Positions 1 through 5,841 of a stretch of 8,720 bases of DNA are shown in pieces. The stretch is from the NCBI GenBank assembly GCA_966128725.1, contig CBHYLN010000184.1, forward strand, positions 1 to 8,720. Direction: 5' to 3'. Source of the DNA: JAFDZV01 sp966128725. Lineage in GTDB: Bacteria > Bacteroidota > Ignavibacteria > OLB7. The position numbers and the translations under genes are program-made. Under the pieces are notes generated by a model. That model searched no databases. It was given only the letters and a program-made list of their open reading frames with translations, and was not told the DNA's origin. Numbering within the stretch: position 1 is the first letter of the stretch; each line of letters begins with the position of its first letter.

Positions 1-668
1 AGCCCGGTTGTGAACAACTCCAGCAGCTCGCGACCGTAGTTCTCGTTGGGCGCGCCCACCTTGTTGAGGTCGCCGCCCAGATACACCAGCATCGCGCAAT
101 CCAGCGTAACGCTGAACGCCATGTCCTTGAAATTCGCAAGGCAGAGATCGCGCAGCAGTTGGTTCTGCCGATACAGCAGCGGCGCAATCACGTAACTGTC
201 GTCGGTCTCGAACTCGCTGGTGAAGTGGCCGCTCCAGAACAGCGTCATCTTCTCCACGATCGAGAGATGCGCGCTCTTCATCGCCTCCACATACCACGAA
301 CGAAGCGTTGCGGTATCAGCCTTCCAGACCCCGATCACCTGATTGCGCAGCGTGATATCCAGGCCCTCGAGGCTTTCGGTGACGTTGTCGGCAATGGTGG
401 GCCGTGTAGGCGCGCTTGGGGTGTTCAACAGCAGATCGACTGCGGCACCAGGCCCCAGCGCAACCAGCGCATTGATATCCTCCCAGCGGGGCAGAAACGT
501 TGTGCGCCGCAGCAAATGCCCGGCACGGTACGCATTCCACGGCGTTGTTGCGTCGGGAACGAAGGGCTCCAGACCGGTTGATTGCGGGCGCTGGATATGA
601 ACGTTTGAACCATTGGAGTATGCGGTGGGACGTGCATACCAGTTGGTAAGGAAGGAGCGCCGATTCAT
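1..668 (-). CDS. DUF1800 domain protein, N-terminal part (cut by left window edge)
   Basis: The frame stays open from an ATG at 668 to the window edge, giving 222 residues with no stop; the C-terminal part lies outside. Three blocks identify the DUF1800 family (PF08811): AGHLLRRTTFLP at residues 49-60, EKMTLFWSGHF at 139-149, and NENYGRELLELFTTG at 208-222, close to the family hallmark N-E-N-Y-x-R-E-L-x-E-L-F-T-x-G. The start is supported by a GAGGTAG Shine-Dalgarno-like stretch (674-680) about five bases upstream. The N-terminus contains RRSFL, which resembles a twin-arginine motif, but no hydrophobic segment follows, so I do not call a signal peptide. The biochemical role of DUF1800 proteins is not established. 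In many genomes the gene sits next to a DUF1501 gene encoding an exported protein; such a partner would lie left of this window. Family assignment is firm; function is unknown. Confidence 0.93.
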   Translation of the reverse strand, partial: MNRRSFLTNWYARPTAYSNGSNVHIQRPQSTGLEPFVPDATTPWNAYRAGHLLRRTTFLPRWEDINALVALGPGAAVDLLLNTPSAPTRPTIADNVTESLEGLDITLRNQVIGVWKADTATLRSWYVEAMKSAHLSIVEKMTLFWSGHFTSEFETDDSYVIAPLLYRQNQLLRDLCLANFKDMAFSVTLDCAMLVYLGGDLNKVGAPNENYGRELLELFTTG

Positions 669-794
669 GGTATCTACCTCTGGGGGATTGTGCGTACCAC
701 AGATTACCGTCGCCGCATCGGTGGAGGATTACCGAGGCGTATAACGTGAATGAACGACCGGATGTGCCAGGGGGCGTCTGGATTGAACCGCCGC

Positions 795-809
795 GAACAC
801 CAAGTGTTC
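795..809. repeat. Perfect inverted repeat GAACAC-CAA-GTGTTC, possible operator
   Basis: Two six-base arms that are exact reverse complements flank a three-base spacer, about 127 bases upstream of the DUF1800 start. This could bind a dimeric regulator or form a small hairpin. The half sites GAAC/GTTC recall Gram-positive-type LexA boxes, but those have a four-base spacer between GAAC and GTTC while this has seven, so I do not assign LexA. Arms this short can occur by chance. Confidence 0.35.
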
Positions 810-940
810 ACGAATGGACCTTCTTGCATCAGCGGCAATCCCGGCTATCTGGCCTGCCGGGCGCATTACGCGATACAGGGAACCCATCGCCGCTGGGGCA
901 ACGGCTACCTTGCAACGCGCATGATGCAGCGAGTGTTAGA

Positions 941-957
941 GAAGCCTGCCAGGCTTC
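941..957. repeat. Perfect inverted repeat with 8-base arms, hairpin-forming
   Basis: GAAGCCTGCCAGGCTTC has two eight-base arms, exact reverse complements, around a single central C. As RNA it would fold into a seven-pair stem with a three-base loop. On the minus strand the hairpin is followed by TCTCTAAC, a poor U-tract, so an intrinsic terminator is possible but weak; it lies about 420 bases beyond the trxA stop, too far to be its obvious terminator. An operator for a dimeric protein is equally possible. Confidence 0.4.
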
Positions 958-1167
958 GTGGTTGATCGCGCCAATTGTATGGATAAATCGGATCAACTGC
1001 AAGCAAGGCGATTGCTACATTGGTCTGACATCGCCACCGCACCAAACATCACATCAACCCGCCGATGCCGATCGGCCATTGCTCCAGAGCCCGAGCGCAC
1101 CGAACCGCTCCATGGCCAGACACACCAGCGGACGTTTGGTTACAGTTGGGACGAAGCGGCGCGGGAA

Positions 1168-1212
1168 CACCTGACATCCGGGCCGCACGGGACCTGCCAG
1201 CGGATGCCGGTG
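1168..1212. other. Imperfect stem-loop candidate
   Basis: CACC (1168-1171) can pair with GGTG (1209-1212), and CATCCG (1175-1180) with CGGATG (1201-1206). A small 3-by-2 internal loop separates the two helices, and a 20-base GC-rich apical region closes them. Ten pairs in two nested helices are suggestive of a folded RNA, but GC-rich DNA gives such pairings often. No known riboswitch or ncRNA consensus is recognised. Confidence 0.2.
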
Positions 1213-1377
1213 CCTGAATAATACGATGTTGGGATCCGATGAAATGGGCGGGGATTGTGGTACACATCGCTGGCCGCAACCGGCGCAGATGATTCGGCGG
1301 TGTTTCGCCGCTCACCCGGGCACAACCGCCGGGGGGCGCGGCAGGGCATTGCCCAGCGATCCGATACGGCAGGACCG

Positions 1378-1707
1378 CTACGCGGCCAGTGTGCGATCCA
1401 CCAGATTCTTCAGGGCCGGATACGGCAACGCACCACTTTCGCGCGCCAGAATATTGCCGCGATGAAACACCATCAACGTTGGGATACTCTGAATCCCGTA
1501 TTGCGCCGCCACATGCGGCTTATCGTCAACGTTCACCTTCACCACGCGAATCTTCCCCTTGTACTCGCGGGCAATCTGCTCCACCACCGGCGCAACCGCG
1601 CGGCATGGCCCGCACCACGCGGCCCAGAAATCAACCAGTACCGGAATGTCCGACCCCTCCACAAGTTCGTTGAACGTACGGGGCAGGGTCGTGTTTGTCG
1701 TCGCCAT
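1378..1707 (-). CDS. trxA: Thioredoxin
   Basis: This is a cytosolic dithiol-disulfide oxidoreductase that reduces protein disulfides and is recharged by thioredoxin reductase. The 109-residue product has the normal thioredoxin length and every hallmark: VLVDFWA leading into the active site WCGPC (residues 31-35), the cis-proline loop SIPT with Pro76, and the C-terminal SGAL turn. There is no signal peptide. Two in-frame ATGs compete: 1713 and 1707. The GGAG at 1716-1719 lies only two bases from the 1713 ATG but eight bases from the 1707 ATG, so I chose 1707; using 1713 adds Met-Asn. The gene lies 119 bases downstream of the J-protein on the same strand, so co-transcription is plausible. A hairpin (1730-1745) sits just ahead of the ribosome binding site. 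No terminator with a U-tract was found after the stop. Confidence 0.96.
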   Translation of the reverse strand: MATTNTTLPRTFNELVEGSDIPVLVDFWAAWCGPCRAVAPVVEQIAREYKGKIRVVKVNVDDKPHVAAQYGIQSIPTLMVFHRGNILARESGALPYPALKNLVDRTLAA

Positions 1708-1715
1708 GTTCATCT

Positions 1716-1719
1716 CTCC
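1716..1719 (-). promoter_or_regulatory. Ribosome binding site deciding the trxA start
   Basis: Read on the minus strand, GGAG is followed by AGATGAAC and then ATG at 1707, an eight-base spacing that is near ideal. The same GGAG is only two bases from the upstream ATG at 1713, which is too close for normal initiation. This favours the shorter 109-residue thioredoxin. Confidence 0.6.
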
Positions 1720-1729
1720 ATTTTTGGCC

Positions 1730-1745
1730 CGGGATTCGGATCCCG
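1730..1745 (-). promoter_or_regulatory. Hairpin in the trxA leader
   Basis: CGGGATTCGGATCCCG (plus-strand reading) folds into a six-pair stem with a four-base loop. On the minus strand it lies ten bases upstream of the trxA ribosome binding site and is followed by A-rich, not U-rich, sequence, so it is not an intrinsic terminator. It could be a processing or stabilising stem between the J-protein and trxA, or a chance structure. Confidence 0.3.
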
Positions 1746-1826
1746 TGCCGGTTCATCATCGTTGCTGACAGTCGCCACACACAATCTTCCGGCCCAACGT
1801 GGGGTTGGCCCGGGGCAGGCACGGCA

Positions 1827-2594
1827 TCAGTGTTTCAAACCGAGCGCCAGGGCAAGGGCCTTGGCCTGTTCCCGTTGTTCCTCGCTGAGGTTCTTCGGCA
1901 TCGTCACGTGTATGCGGATAAACAGATCGCCGGCGGCCGTGGCATGCGGGAAGCCCATGCCGGGAACGCGAAGCAGCTTTCCGGACTCGGTTCCTGGCGC
2001 GATTGTCACGGTCACCTTCTTGCCGGCCGGCGTACGCACCCGTACCCTGCTGCCCAGCAATGCCTGCGCCAGATTGATGGTCAGCTCAACGTAGGCATCG
2101 TCGCCCTTGCGCTTGAAGAACGGATCGTCGGTTGGCTGCGGCTCGTCCGGCTCCGGCTGCGCGCTTTTGCCGCGCCGATTAAAAAGATTGCCGAAGATGT
2201 CGTCGATCGAGAAGTCGCCGATGCCGCGCCCCGCGCCCCGGCCGCCACCGGCCGCCCCACCGCCGTACCGCTCGCGCTGGGCCTGAGTGCCAAAACGGCG
2301 CATGAACTCCTCGTAGCTCATCTCGTCGCCACCACCGCCGCCAAAGCCATACCCGCCGCCACCGCCGGGGTGCCCCCCCAGCTTGCGGATGCGATCATAC
2401 TTGGCGCGCTTTTCCGGATCGCTCAGCGTATCGTACGCTTCGCTTGCCTCCTTGAACTTCTCCTCGGCACTCTTGTCGCCCGGGTTCTTGTCAGGGTGGT
2501 ACTTCTTGGCAACGTCGCGGTATGCCTTCTTGATCTCTTCCGCGCTCGCTGACTCCGCTACGCCCAGCGCTTTGTAGTAATCTTTGGTCGGCAT
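1827..2594 (-). CDS. J-domain co-chaperone, type B (CbpA/DnaJ-like), shortened
   Basis: J-domain proteins stimulate the ATPase of Hsp70 (DnaK) and deliver clients to it in the cytoplasm. The 255-residue product has a J domain at residues 5-70 with the invariant HPD at 33-35 and the KYDR end, then a Gly/Phe-rich linker (73-137) with long glycine runs, then a β-rich C-terminal domain (166-235) including GTESGKLLRVPGMG and GDLFIRIHV and ending MPKNLSEEQ. The zinc-finger CxxCxGxG repeats of true DnaJ are absent, hence type B. E. coli CbpA is about 306 residues with two C-terminal β-domains; here only one is visible, and it resembles the second. There is no sign of a frameshift, so this looks like a natural short architecture. 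GAGGAG (2598-2603) three bases before the ATG supports the start. It sits upstream of trxA on the same strand. No CIRCE-type heat-shock operator is visible upstream. Confidence 0.93.
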   Translation of the reverse strand: MPTKDYYKALGVAESASAEEIKKAYRDVAKKYHPDKNPGDKSAEEKFKEASEAYDTLSDPEKRAKYDRIRKLGGHPGGGGGYGFGGGGGDEMSYEEFMRRFGTQAQRERYGGGAAGGGRGAGRGIGDFSIDDIFGNLFNRRGKSAQPEPDEPQPTDDPFFKRKGDDAYVELTINLAQALLGSRVRVRTPAGKKVTVTIAPGTESGKLLRVPGMGFPHATAAGDLFIRIHVTMPKNLSEEQREQAKALALALGLKH

Positions 2595-2756
2595 TGTCTC
2601 CTCGAACTCTTCTCTCGACTTCTATTGACGTACCCGGCCCCACCACAGTGTTTCACCCGCAACCGGAACATTGAAATTGCCACAGCGCGGCAAACCCGCC
2701 AACCGGCACAATGTGTCGGCGATCGGTACGGAACATTTGCCCATACGTTGCATTCG

Positions 2757-2776
2757 GCGGCCCGGGGCACGGCCGC
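2757..2776 (-). terminator. GC-rich hairpin overlapping the end of the GT9 gene
   Basis: GCGGCC (2757-2762) and GGCCGC (2771-2776) can form a six-pair stem with an eight-base loop. It starts at the last base of the GT9 stop codon (TAG, read on the minus strand at 2778-2776). No U-tract follows on the minus strand, so it is at best a weak or non-canonical terminator; the 181-base gap to the J-protein gene fits a transcript end nearby. Confidence 0.25.
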
Positions 2777-3762
2777 TACCCAGCCAATCCCTCCGCCGTT
2801 CGGATCACCATGGCGGCATCCACACGCCGCAGGCACAACATGTCGCCACGCGCGCACGCTGGGCTCATGCAGGCGCCACAGGCCAGATCCTCGCTGCCAA
2901 ATACGGCGCTGTGATCACCATACGGCCTGCTCCAGGCCGCCCGCGTTGCCCCGAACACACCAATCGTGGGCACACCGGCAACCCATGCCAGGTGCATCAG
3001 TCCTGAATCATCGCTTACCACCAGGCGCGAACGTGCCACCAACGCCAGCGCCTGGGCCGTGGACGTGCGGCCAACCAGATTCACCGCGTCCGCGCCCAGG
3101 GCACAAGCAATCGCGTTGGCGCCTGAACGCACATGTTCGGTGCCCAGCAGCAGCACACGGGCGCCCCAACGTCCAATCAATTCGCGCCCAACGGCAACAT
3201 ACTCCTCGATCGGCCAGTTCTTGGTAGGCCAGCATCCGGCAGGATTCAGGCAAACCCATGGCCCGGCCGACGTGCCCGCCGAGGCCTCCAGAATCGCGTT
3301 GGCGCCGGCCACAACATCCGCCCGCAGCGCCGGCCCGTACACCGGCGCGATCGTATCCAGGCCGACCCATTGCGCCGCATCCAGATAACGATCAAGCGCG
3401 GCACGCGGCGCAAACCGATCGAACGCGGCCCAGGCCGCCGGCCGAACGGCCTGCCGGATCAACGCCGACTGGCGCGAACGCTGCAAATCCAGCAGCAGGT
3501 CGCAGCGCCCCACACGCAACCCCGCGCGCACAGCGGCAGCGGCACGCACAGCCCGAGGACCAACCGTACGCACCGGCAACACACGATCGATATCCGTGCG
3601 AGCTTGAAACAGATCGGCATATGGCGTGGAGGTGATGAACACAAGTTCGGCCCCGGGGAAACGCGCACGCACGGCCGCCACCAGCGGCAACGTGATGGCG
3701 GCATCGCCAAAGGCATGCAATCGCAGCACGGCAATCCGGCCAGGAGCAGCGCCAGTCAGCAT
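2776..3762 (-). CDS. Glycosyltransferase family 9 (heptosyltransferase-like)
   Basis: GT9 enzymes such as WaaC and WaaF add heptose from ADP-heptose to the lipopolysaccharide inner core at the cytoplasmic face of the inner membrane. This 328-residue product has the usual length and motifs: the N-terminal FGDAAITLPLVAAVR (residues 18-32), the central NPAGCWPTKNWP (173-184) with a conserved Lys, and the nucleotide-sugar region VVSDDSGLMHLAWVAGVP (248-265) followed by IGVFGATR. A Cys cluster (295, 298, 303, 310) near the C-terminus is common in the family. The frame is open further upstream (to 3867), but the extension is not GT9-like; I chose the ATG at 3762 because GGAAAG (3766-3771) precedes it and the protein then starts just before the first β-strand. 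The exact acceptor and sugar cannot be told from sequence, so no gene symbol is given. It is divergent from the BON lipoprotein pair. Confidence 0.93.
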   Translation of the reverse strand: MLTGAAPGRIAVLRLHAFGDAAITLPLVAAVRARFPGAELVFITSTPYADLFQARTDIDRVLPVRTVGPRAVRAAAAVRAGLRVGRCDLLLDLQRSRQSALIRQAVRPAAWAAFDRFAPRAALDRYLDAAQWVGLDTIAPVYGPALRADVVAGANAILEASAGTSAGPWVCLNPAGCWPTKNWPIEEYVAVGRELIGRWGARVLLLGTEHVRSGANAIACALGADAVNLVGRTSTAQALALVARSRLVVSDDSGLMHLAWVAGVPTIGVFGATRAAWSRPYGDHSAVFGSEDLACGACMSPACARGDMLCLRRVDAAMVIRTAEGLAG

Positions 3763-3993
3763 CCGCTTTCCGGCGATCCCTTCGGCGATCATTGGTGGGA
3801 TTGTGAACGTGGTTTGCACGGCCAGGCAATTCAGTGGCAACACCCCGCGCACATCGCGGCACCGCACAAGATACGGCCACCGGGTTCGTAAACGGATTCA
3901 CGGCGTATATTCACTTCGTGCTCCACGAACTCCGGATGCACCGTGGGCTGGCTCCGCCACGCCCGCACGGCTCCCGACAACTCGCTAATCCCC
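3763..3993. promoter_or_regulatory. Divergent intergenic region between the GT9 and BON lipoprotein genes
   Basis: These 231 bases separate two genes that start away from each other, so promoters in both directions are expected here. The best plus-strand -10 candidate is TATATT at 3906-3911, but no convincing -35 element lies at the right distance. No obvious operator or riboswitch is seen. The placement follows from the gene layout; the individual promoter element is weak. Confidence 0.35.
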
Positions 3994-4416
3994 ATGCCCG
4001 AACTCCACGCCAACTTGCCGCACCGCCCGGCGCCGCTGTTACGCGGCATCCTGGCGCGCGCGTGCCGGCACGGCGCGGTACTGCTTGCCGCCACGGTGTG
4101 CCTGATCTCCTGCGGCAACGACCGCGTGGCAAGGCCCTCCGGCGGCGAGGAAGGGGCCGATACGGCCACAACCGCGCCATCGGGCGCCAACCAACCGGCT
4201 GGTACGGCCGCCGCGCAAACCGCTGTGATTCGTCTGGAGTCGGCATTGATAGCCCAACCCGGGCTCGGCGACGTGGCCGTTACACTTGAGGCTGAAGGCG
4301 TCTTCCGCCTGCATGGCACGGTGCGCACCGATGCCGATCGCGCCGCCGCGCTGAACGTGGCGCGGCGTGTGGTTGGCCCGGCAACAATCGTGGACTCCCT
4401 GCACCTGGCTCGCTAG
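3994..4416 (+). CDS. BON-domain lipoprotein, first of a tandem pair
   Basis: The 140-residue product begins with a lipoprotein signal: a basic N-region, a hydrophobic stretch GAVLLAATVCLIS (27-39) and a lipobox L-I-S-C with the lipidated Cys at 40. A short Ala/Gly/Thr-rich linker (about 44-75) follows, then a C-terminal BON domain (about 76-138) with the family pattern of a short helix (LESALIAQPGL), a strand, GVFRLHGTVRT at 102-112 and a second helix with IVDSLHL at the end. BON domains are thought to bind phospholipids or peptidoglycan-linked structures and occur in periplasmic proteins such as OsmY. I therefore infer an envelope-attached protein, with no defined reaction. The start is uncertain: ATG at 3994 gives a good signal sequence but has no clear ribosome binding site, and a GTG at 3943 is in frame. 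The second BON gene starts 64 bases after this stop. Confidence 0.8.
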   Translation: MPELHANLPHRPAPLLRGILARACRHGAVLLAATVCLISCGNDRVARPSGGEEGADTATTAPSGANQPAGTAAAQTAVIRLESALIAQPGLGDVAVTLEAEGVFRLHGTVRTDADRAAALNVARRVVGPATIVDSLHLAR

Positions 4417-4480
4417 GCTCCGGCACACCAGCGTTATTTTGCGTGCCAACGGCCGATCGCACAACCGAACGACGGAACAT

Positions 4481-5095
4481 ATGAACACTCTCTCCCGCAT
4501 ACTTACCGTATCGATTGCCGCAACAACCCTGGCTGTGGGCGCCTGCAGTCGCGCCAAGGATGTTGAACGGTCCACGACCGCCGAGGAATCGAAGGTCTCG
4601 CTTCAGGCCGATTCCGGTTTTGCCCGGCCGATCGACCGTGAGCCCGGCGCGCAGACCCGTACCGGCGGCGATGCATTCCAGAACGCCCCCGCAAGCGACC
4701 GGCCCACAAGCGAGCAGCCGGCGCCGGTAATCGCCGCACCCGTGGGCGAGCAGCAGCGCGGCAAGCTGCCCAGCGAAATGACCGGCGGCGACCCTCCGCC
4801 GCGCACGTTATTGCCGTCCGACGCCGGCAGCGGCGGCAAGCTGCCTTCGGAATCCGACGGCCAGGCAACCAGCACCGGAGGCGGCACGGGAGGCAGCAAC
4901 CGCGCGGCATTGGCGCTTTCGGCCCTGCGATCCGAACCTGGAATGGAAGCGGTCACGGTGGAGGAAACCGCCGATGGCTGCATCAAGCTGGGCGGGCATG
5001 TGCGGACGGCCGAGAAGAAGGAGCAGGCGCGCGCGATGGCGGCCGGCATAACACGGGCGGGATGCGTGATCAATCAGATCGAGGTAGTGAAGTAG
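4481..5095 (+). CDS. BON-domain lipoprotein with long disordered linker, second of a tandem pair
   Basis: The 204-residue product opens with a compact lipoprotein signal, lipobox V-G-A-C with Cys22 and Ser at the next position, which by E. coli rules would favour outer-membrane sorting. Residues 24-138 are low-complexity, rich in Gly, Pro, Ser, Thr and charged residues and probably unstructured. They contain a repeated GKLPSE (94-99 and 119-124) with a related LPSD between (111-114); the two GGCAAGCTGCC segments encoding it are identical and 75 bases apart. Residues 141-204 form a BON-like domain with IKLGGHVRTAEKKEQA at 168-183, matching the first gene's LHGTVRT block. The linker could span part of the periplasm and hold the BON domain away from the membrane. 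A GGA four bases before the ATG is only a weak ribosome binding site. The pair probably shares a transcript. BON assignment is from motif pattern and is fairly sure; the role is unknown. Confidence 0.82.
   Translation: MNTLSRILTVSIAATTLAVGACSRAKDVERSTTAEESKVSLQADSGFARPIDREPGAQTRTGGDAFQNAPASDRPTSEQPAPVIAAPVGEQQRGKLPSEMTGGDPPPRTLLPSDAGSGGKLPSESDGQATSTGGGTGGSNRAALALSALRSEPGMEAVTVEETADGCIKLGGHVRTAEKKEQARAMAAGITRAGCVINQIEVVK
4760..4845 (+). repeat. Short direct repeat inside the second BON lipoprotein gene
   Basis: GGCAAGCTGCC occurs at 4760-4770 and again at 4835-4845, exactly 75 bases apart, so in frame. It encodes the repeated GKLPSE peptide of the disordered linker. This suggests linker growth by in-frame duplication, now diverged between the copies. 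Confidence 0.55.
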
Positions 5096-5105
5096 TACGC
5101 GGTAC

Positions 5106-5117
5106 TCGGCCGGCCGA
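5106..5117. repeat. Perfect 12-base palindrome in the convergent gap
   Basis: TCGGCCGGCCGA is its own reverse complement. It lies in the 90-base gap between the convergent BON lipoprotein (stop at 5095) and the exported-protein gene (stop at 5186). It lacks a loop and a U-tract, so it is not a standard terminator. The rest of the gap holds no clear bidirectional terminator hairpin. Confidence 0.35.
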
Positions 5118-5185
5118 ACCTGCCGCGCGTTGATGTCGGCGGAGACTGCCTGCAACGCCGCAACTGCCTGGGCTTGTGAACGGGC

Positions 5186-5818
5186 TTATTGCGCGTCGTC
5201 CTCGGCGGCTTCAATAACACGTTGGATGTTCTCGGCATCGTCGGCAAGGAAACGGTACGATGCCACAAGCTCCTGAAACGCCGGGAGCGAAGCGGAAAAC
5301 GCTTCCGGCGTTCTGCACGACAGCACCACCATCACCATCACGAACCGCTCCTGGATGTATGCTGTTTGCTCGTAGGTCCCGTTGGGGCCACCTGTGAATC
5401 GCCGCACCACAGCCTGTTTCCCGGTATCGGTTGCAATGGCCGGCTCCTCCGCGATCTGCGCGGTTGGGCTGCTGTTGCGGAATCGGGCGGCCTCGTATTC
5501 CAGCATGGAGGCCAGTTCGGCGAAACGTTCGCGGCGCGGCACCACCATGCAGTACATCACCGCCGGGCTTGTGGCCCACTGGCTCCCCTTGGGATAGAAC
5601 ACCGTTTGCAGACCCTGCGCGCGACCGCTGCGCGTATCCAGAACCCATGCCTTCGGCGCCCTGAACGTGAGCGCGTGGCCGGCGCCAACCAACAGGGCCG
5701 CGCCGTTGCCCGTGCCGATTGTGGCCGTTGGCTGGCCGTTCTGTGCATGCACGGTTGCCGCAACCAGCATTCCGATTGCGGCAACAGCCACAGGTGATAT
5801 GACGATGCGAACATTCAC
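5186..5818 (-). CDS. Exported protein of unknown function
   Basis: I do not recognise a named family with confidence. The 210-residue product has a signal peptide: a short basic start, a hydrophobic run (about residues 5-21) and a probable cleavage after V-H-A at 25, giving a mature protein starting with Gln. The mature part is a compact α/β sequence with APKAWVLDTRSG at 54-65, GLQTVFYPKGS at 69-79, SPAVMYCMVV at 84-93, a central helix (98-114), and ERFVMVMVVLSCRT at 157-170. The order (greasy strand, GW-VLD-like turn, helix, long hydrophobic strand) recalls small periplasmic PsbP/Mog1-like folds, but that is only an impression. The start is a GTG at 5818; an ATG at 5814 is in a different frame, and no ribosome binding site is clear. 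It follows dedA by 23 bases on the same strand, so it is probably co-transcribed. Two Cys (90 and 168) could form a disulfide. Confidence 0.8.
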   Translation of the reverse strand: MNVRIVISPVAVAAIGMLVAATVHAQNGQPTATIGTGNGAALLVGAGHALTFRAPKAWVLDTRSGRAQGLQTVFYPKGSQWATSPAVMYCMVVPRRERFAELASMLEYEAARFRNSSPTAQIAEEPAIATDTGKQAVVRRFTGGPNGTYEQTAYIQERFVMVMVVLSCRTPEAFSASLPAFQELVASYRFLADDAENIQRVIEAAEDDAQ

Positions 5819-5841
5819 GAAAACCGCGGGATGGCCTGATG

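Larger units (their letters stand above)
669..1377. other. Non-coding stretch of about 0.7 kb between trxA and the DUF1800 gene
   Basis: Open frames of 64-142 codons exist here on both strands, but their translations are rich in Arg, Pro, His, Cys and Ser, lack recognisable motifs, and none has a convincing ribosome binding site, so I call no gene. The stretch does hold two perfect inverted repeats (795-809 and 941-957), an imperfect paired segment (1168-1212), and a TTATAC-like -10 candidate on the minus strand (739-744) ahead of the DUF1800 gene. No tRNA, tmRNA, RNase P or SRP RNA signature was seen. It is the longest gap in an otherwise compact window. It could be a long leader or regulatory region, an unannotated RNA, or decayed coding sequence; the sequence alone does not decide. 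Confidence 0.6.

Noticed and set aside
754..769. TGGCAC on the minus strand as a sigma-54 -24 element
   Set aside because: The required TTGC-type -12 element is missing at the fixed five-base spacing.
746..1174. Open frame of 142 codons on the plus strand in the non-coding stretch
   Set aside because: The translation is rich in Pro, Arg, His and Cys, has no motif or regular hydrophobic pattern, and no ribosome binding site; long chance frames are common in GC-rich DNA.
1695..2552. Plus-strand open frame of 285 codons
   Set aside because: Antisense to the J-protein gene; the sense strand carries an unmistakable J domain with HPD.
2595..2775. Heat-shock control element (CIRCE) upstream of the J-protein gene
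   Set aside because: No TTAGCACTC / GAGTGCTAA pair is present in the 181-base gap.
3763..3867. N-terminal extension of the GT9 protein by 35 codons
   Set aside because: GT9 enzymes start close to the first β-strand, and a purine-rich ribosome binding site precedes the ATG at 3762.
3133..3891. Plus-strand open frame of 252 codons
   Set aside because: Antisense to the GT9 gene and composed mainly of Arg, Gly, His, Gln and Pro.
5317..5346. Run of six His codons on the plus strand, resembling an engineered tag
   Set aside because: It is the complement of the Met/Val-rich strand ERFVMVMVV in the exported protein; there is no vector sequence around it.
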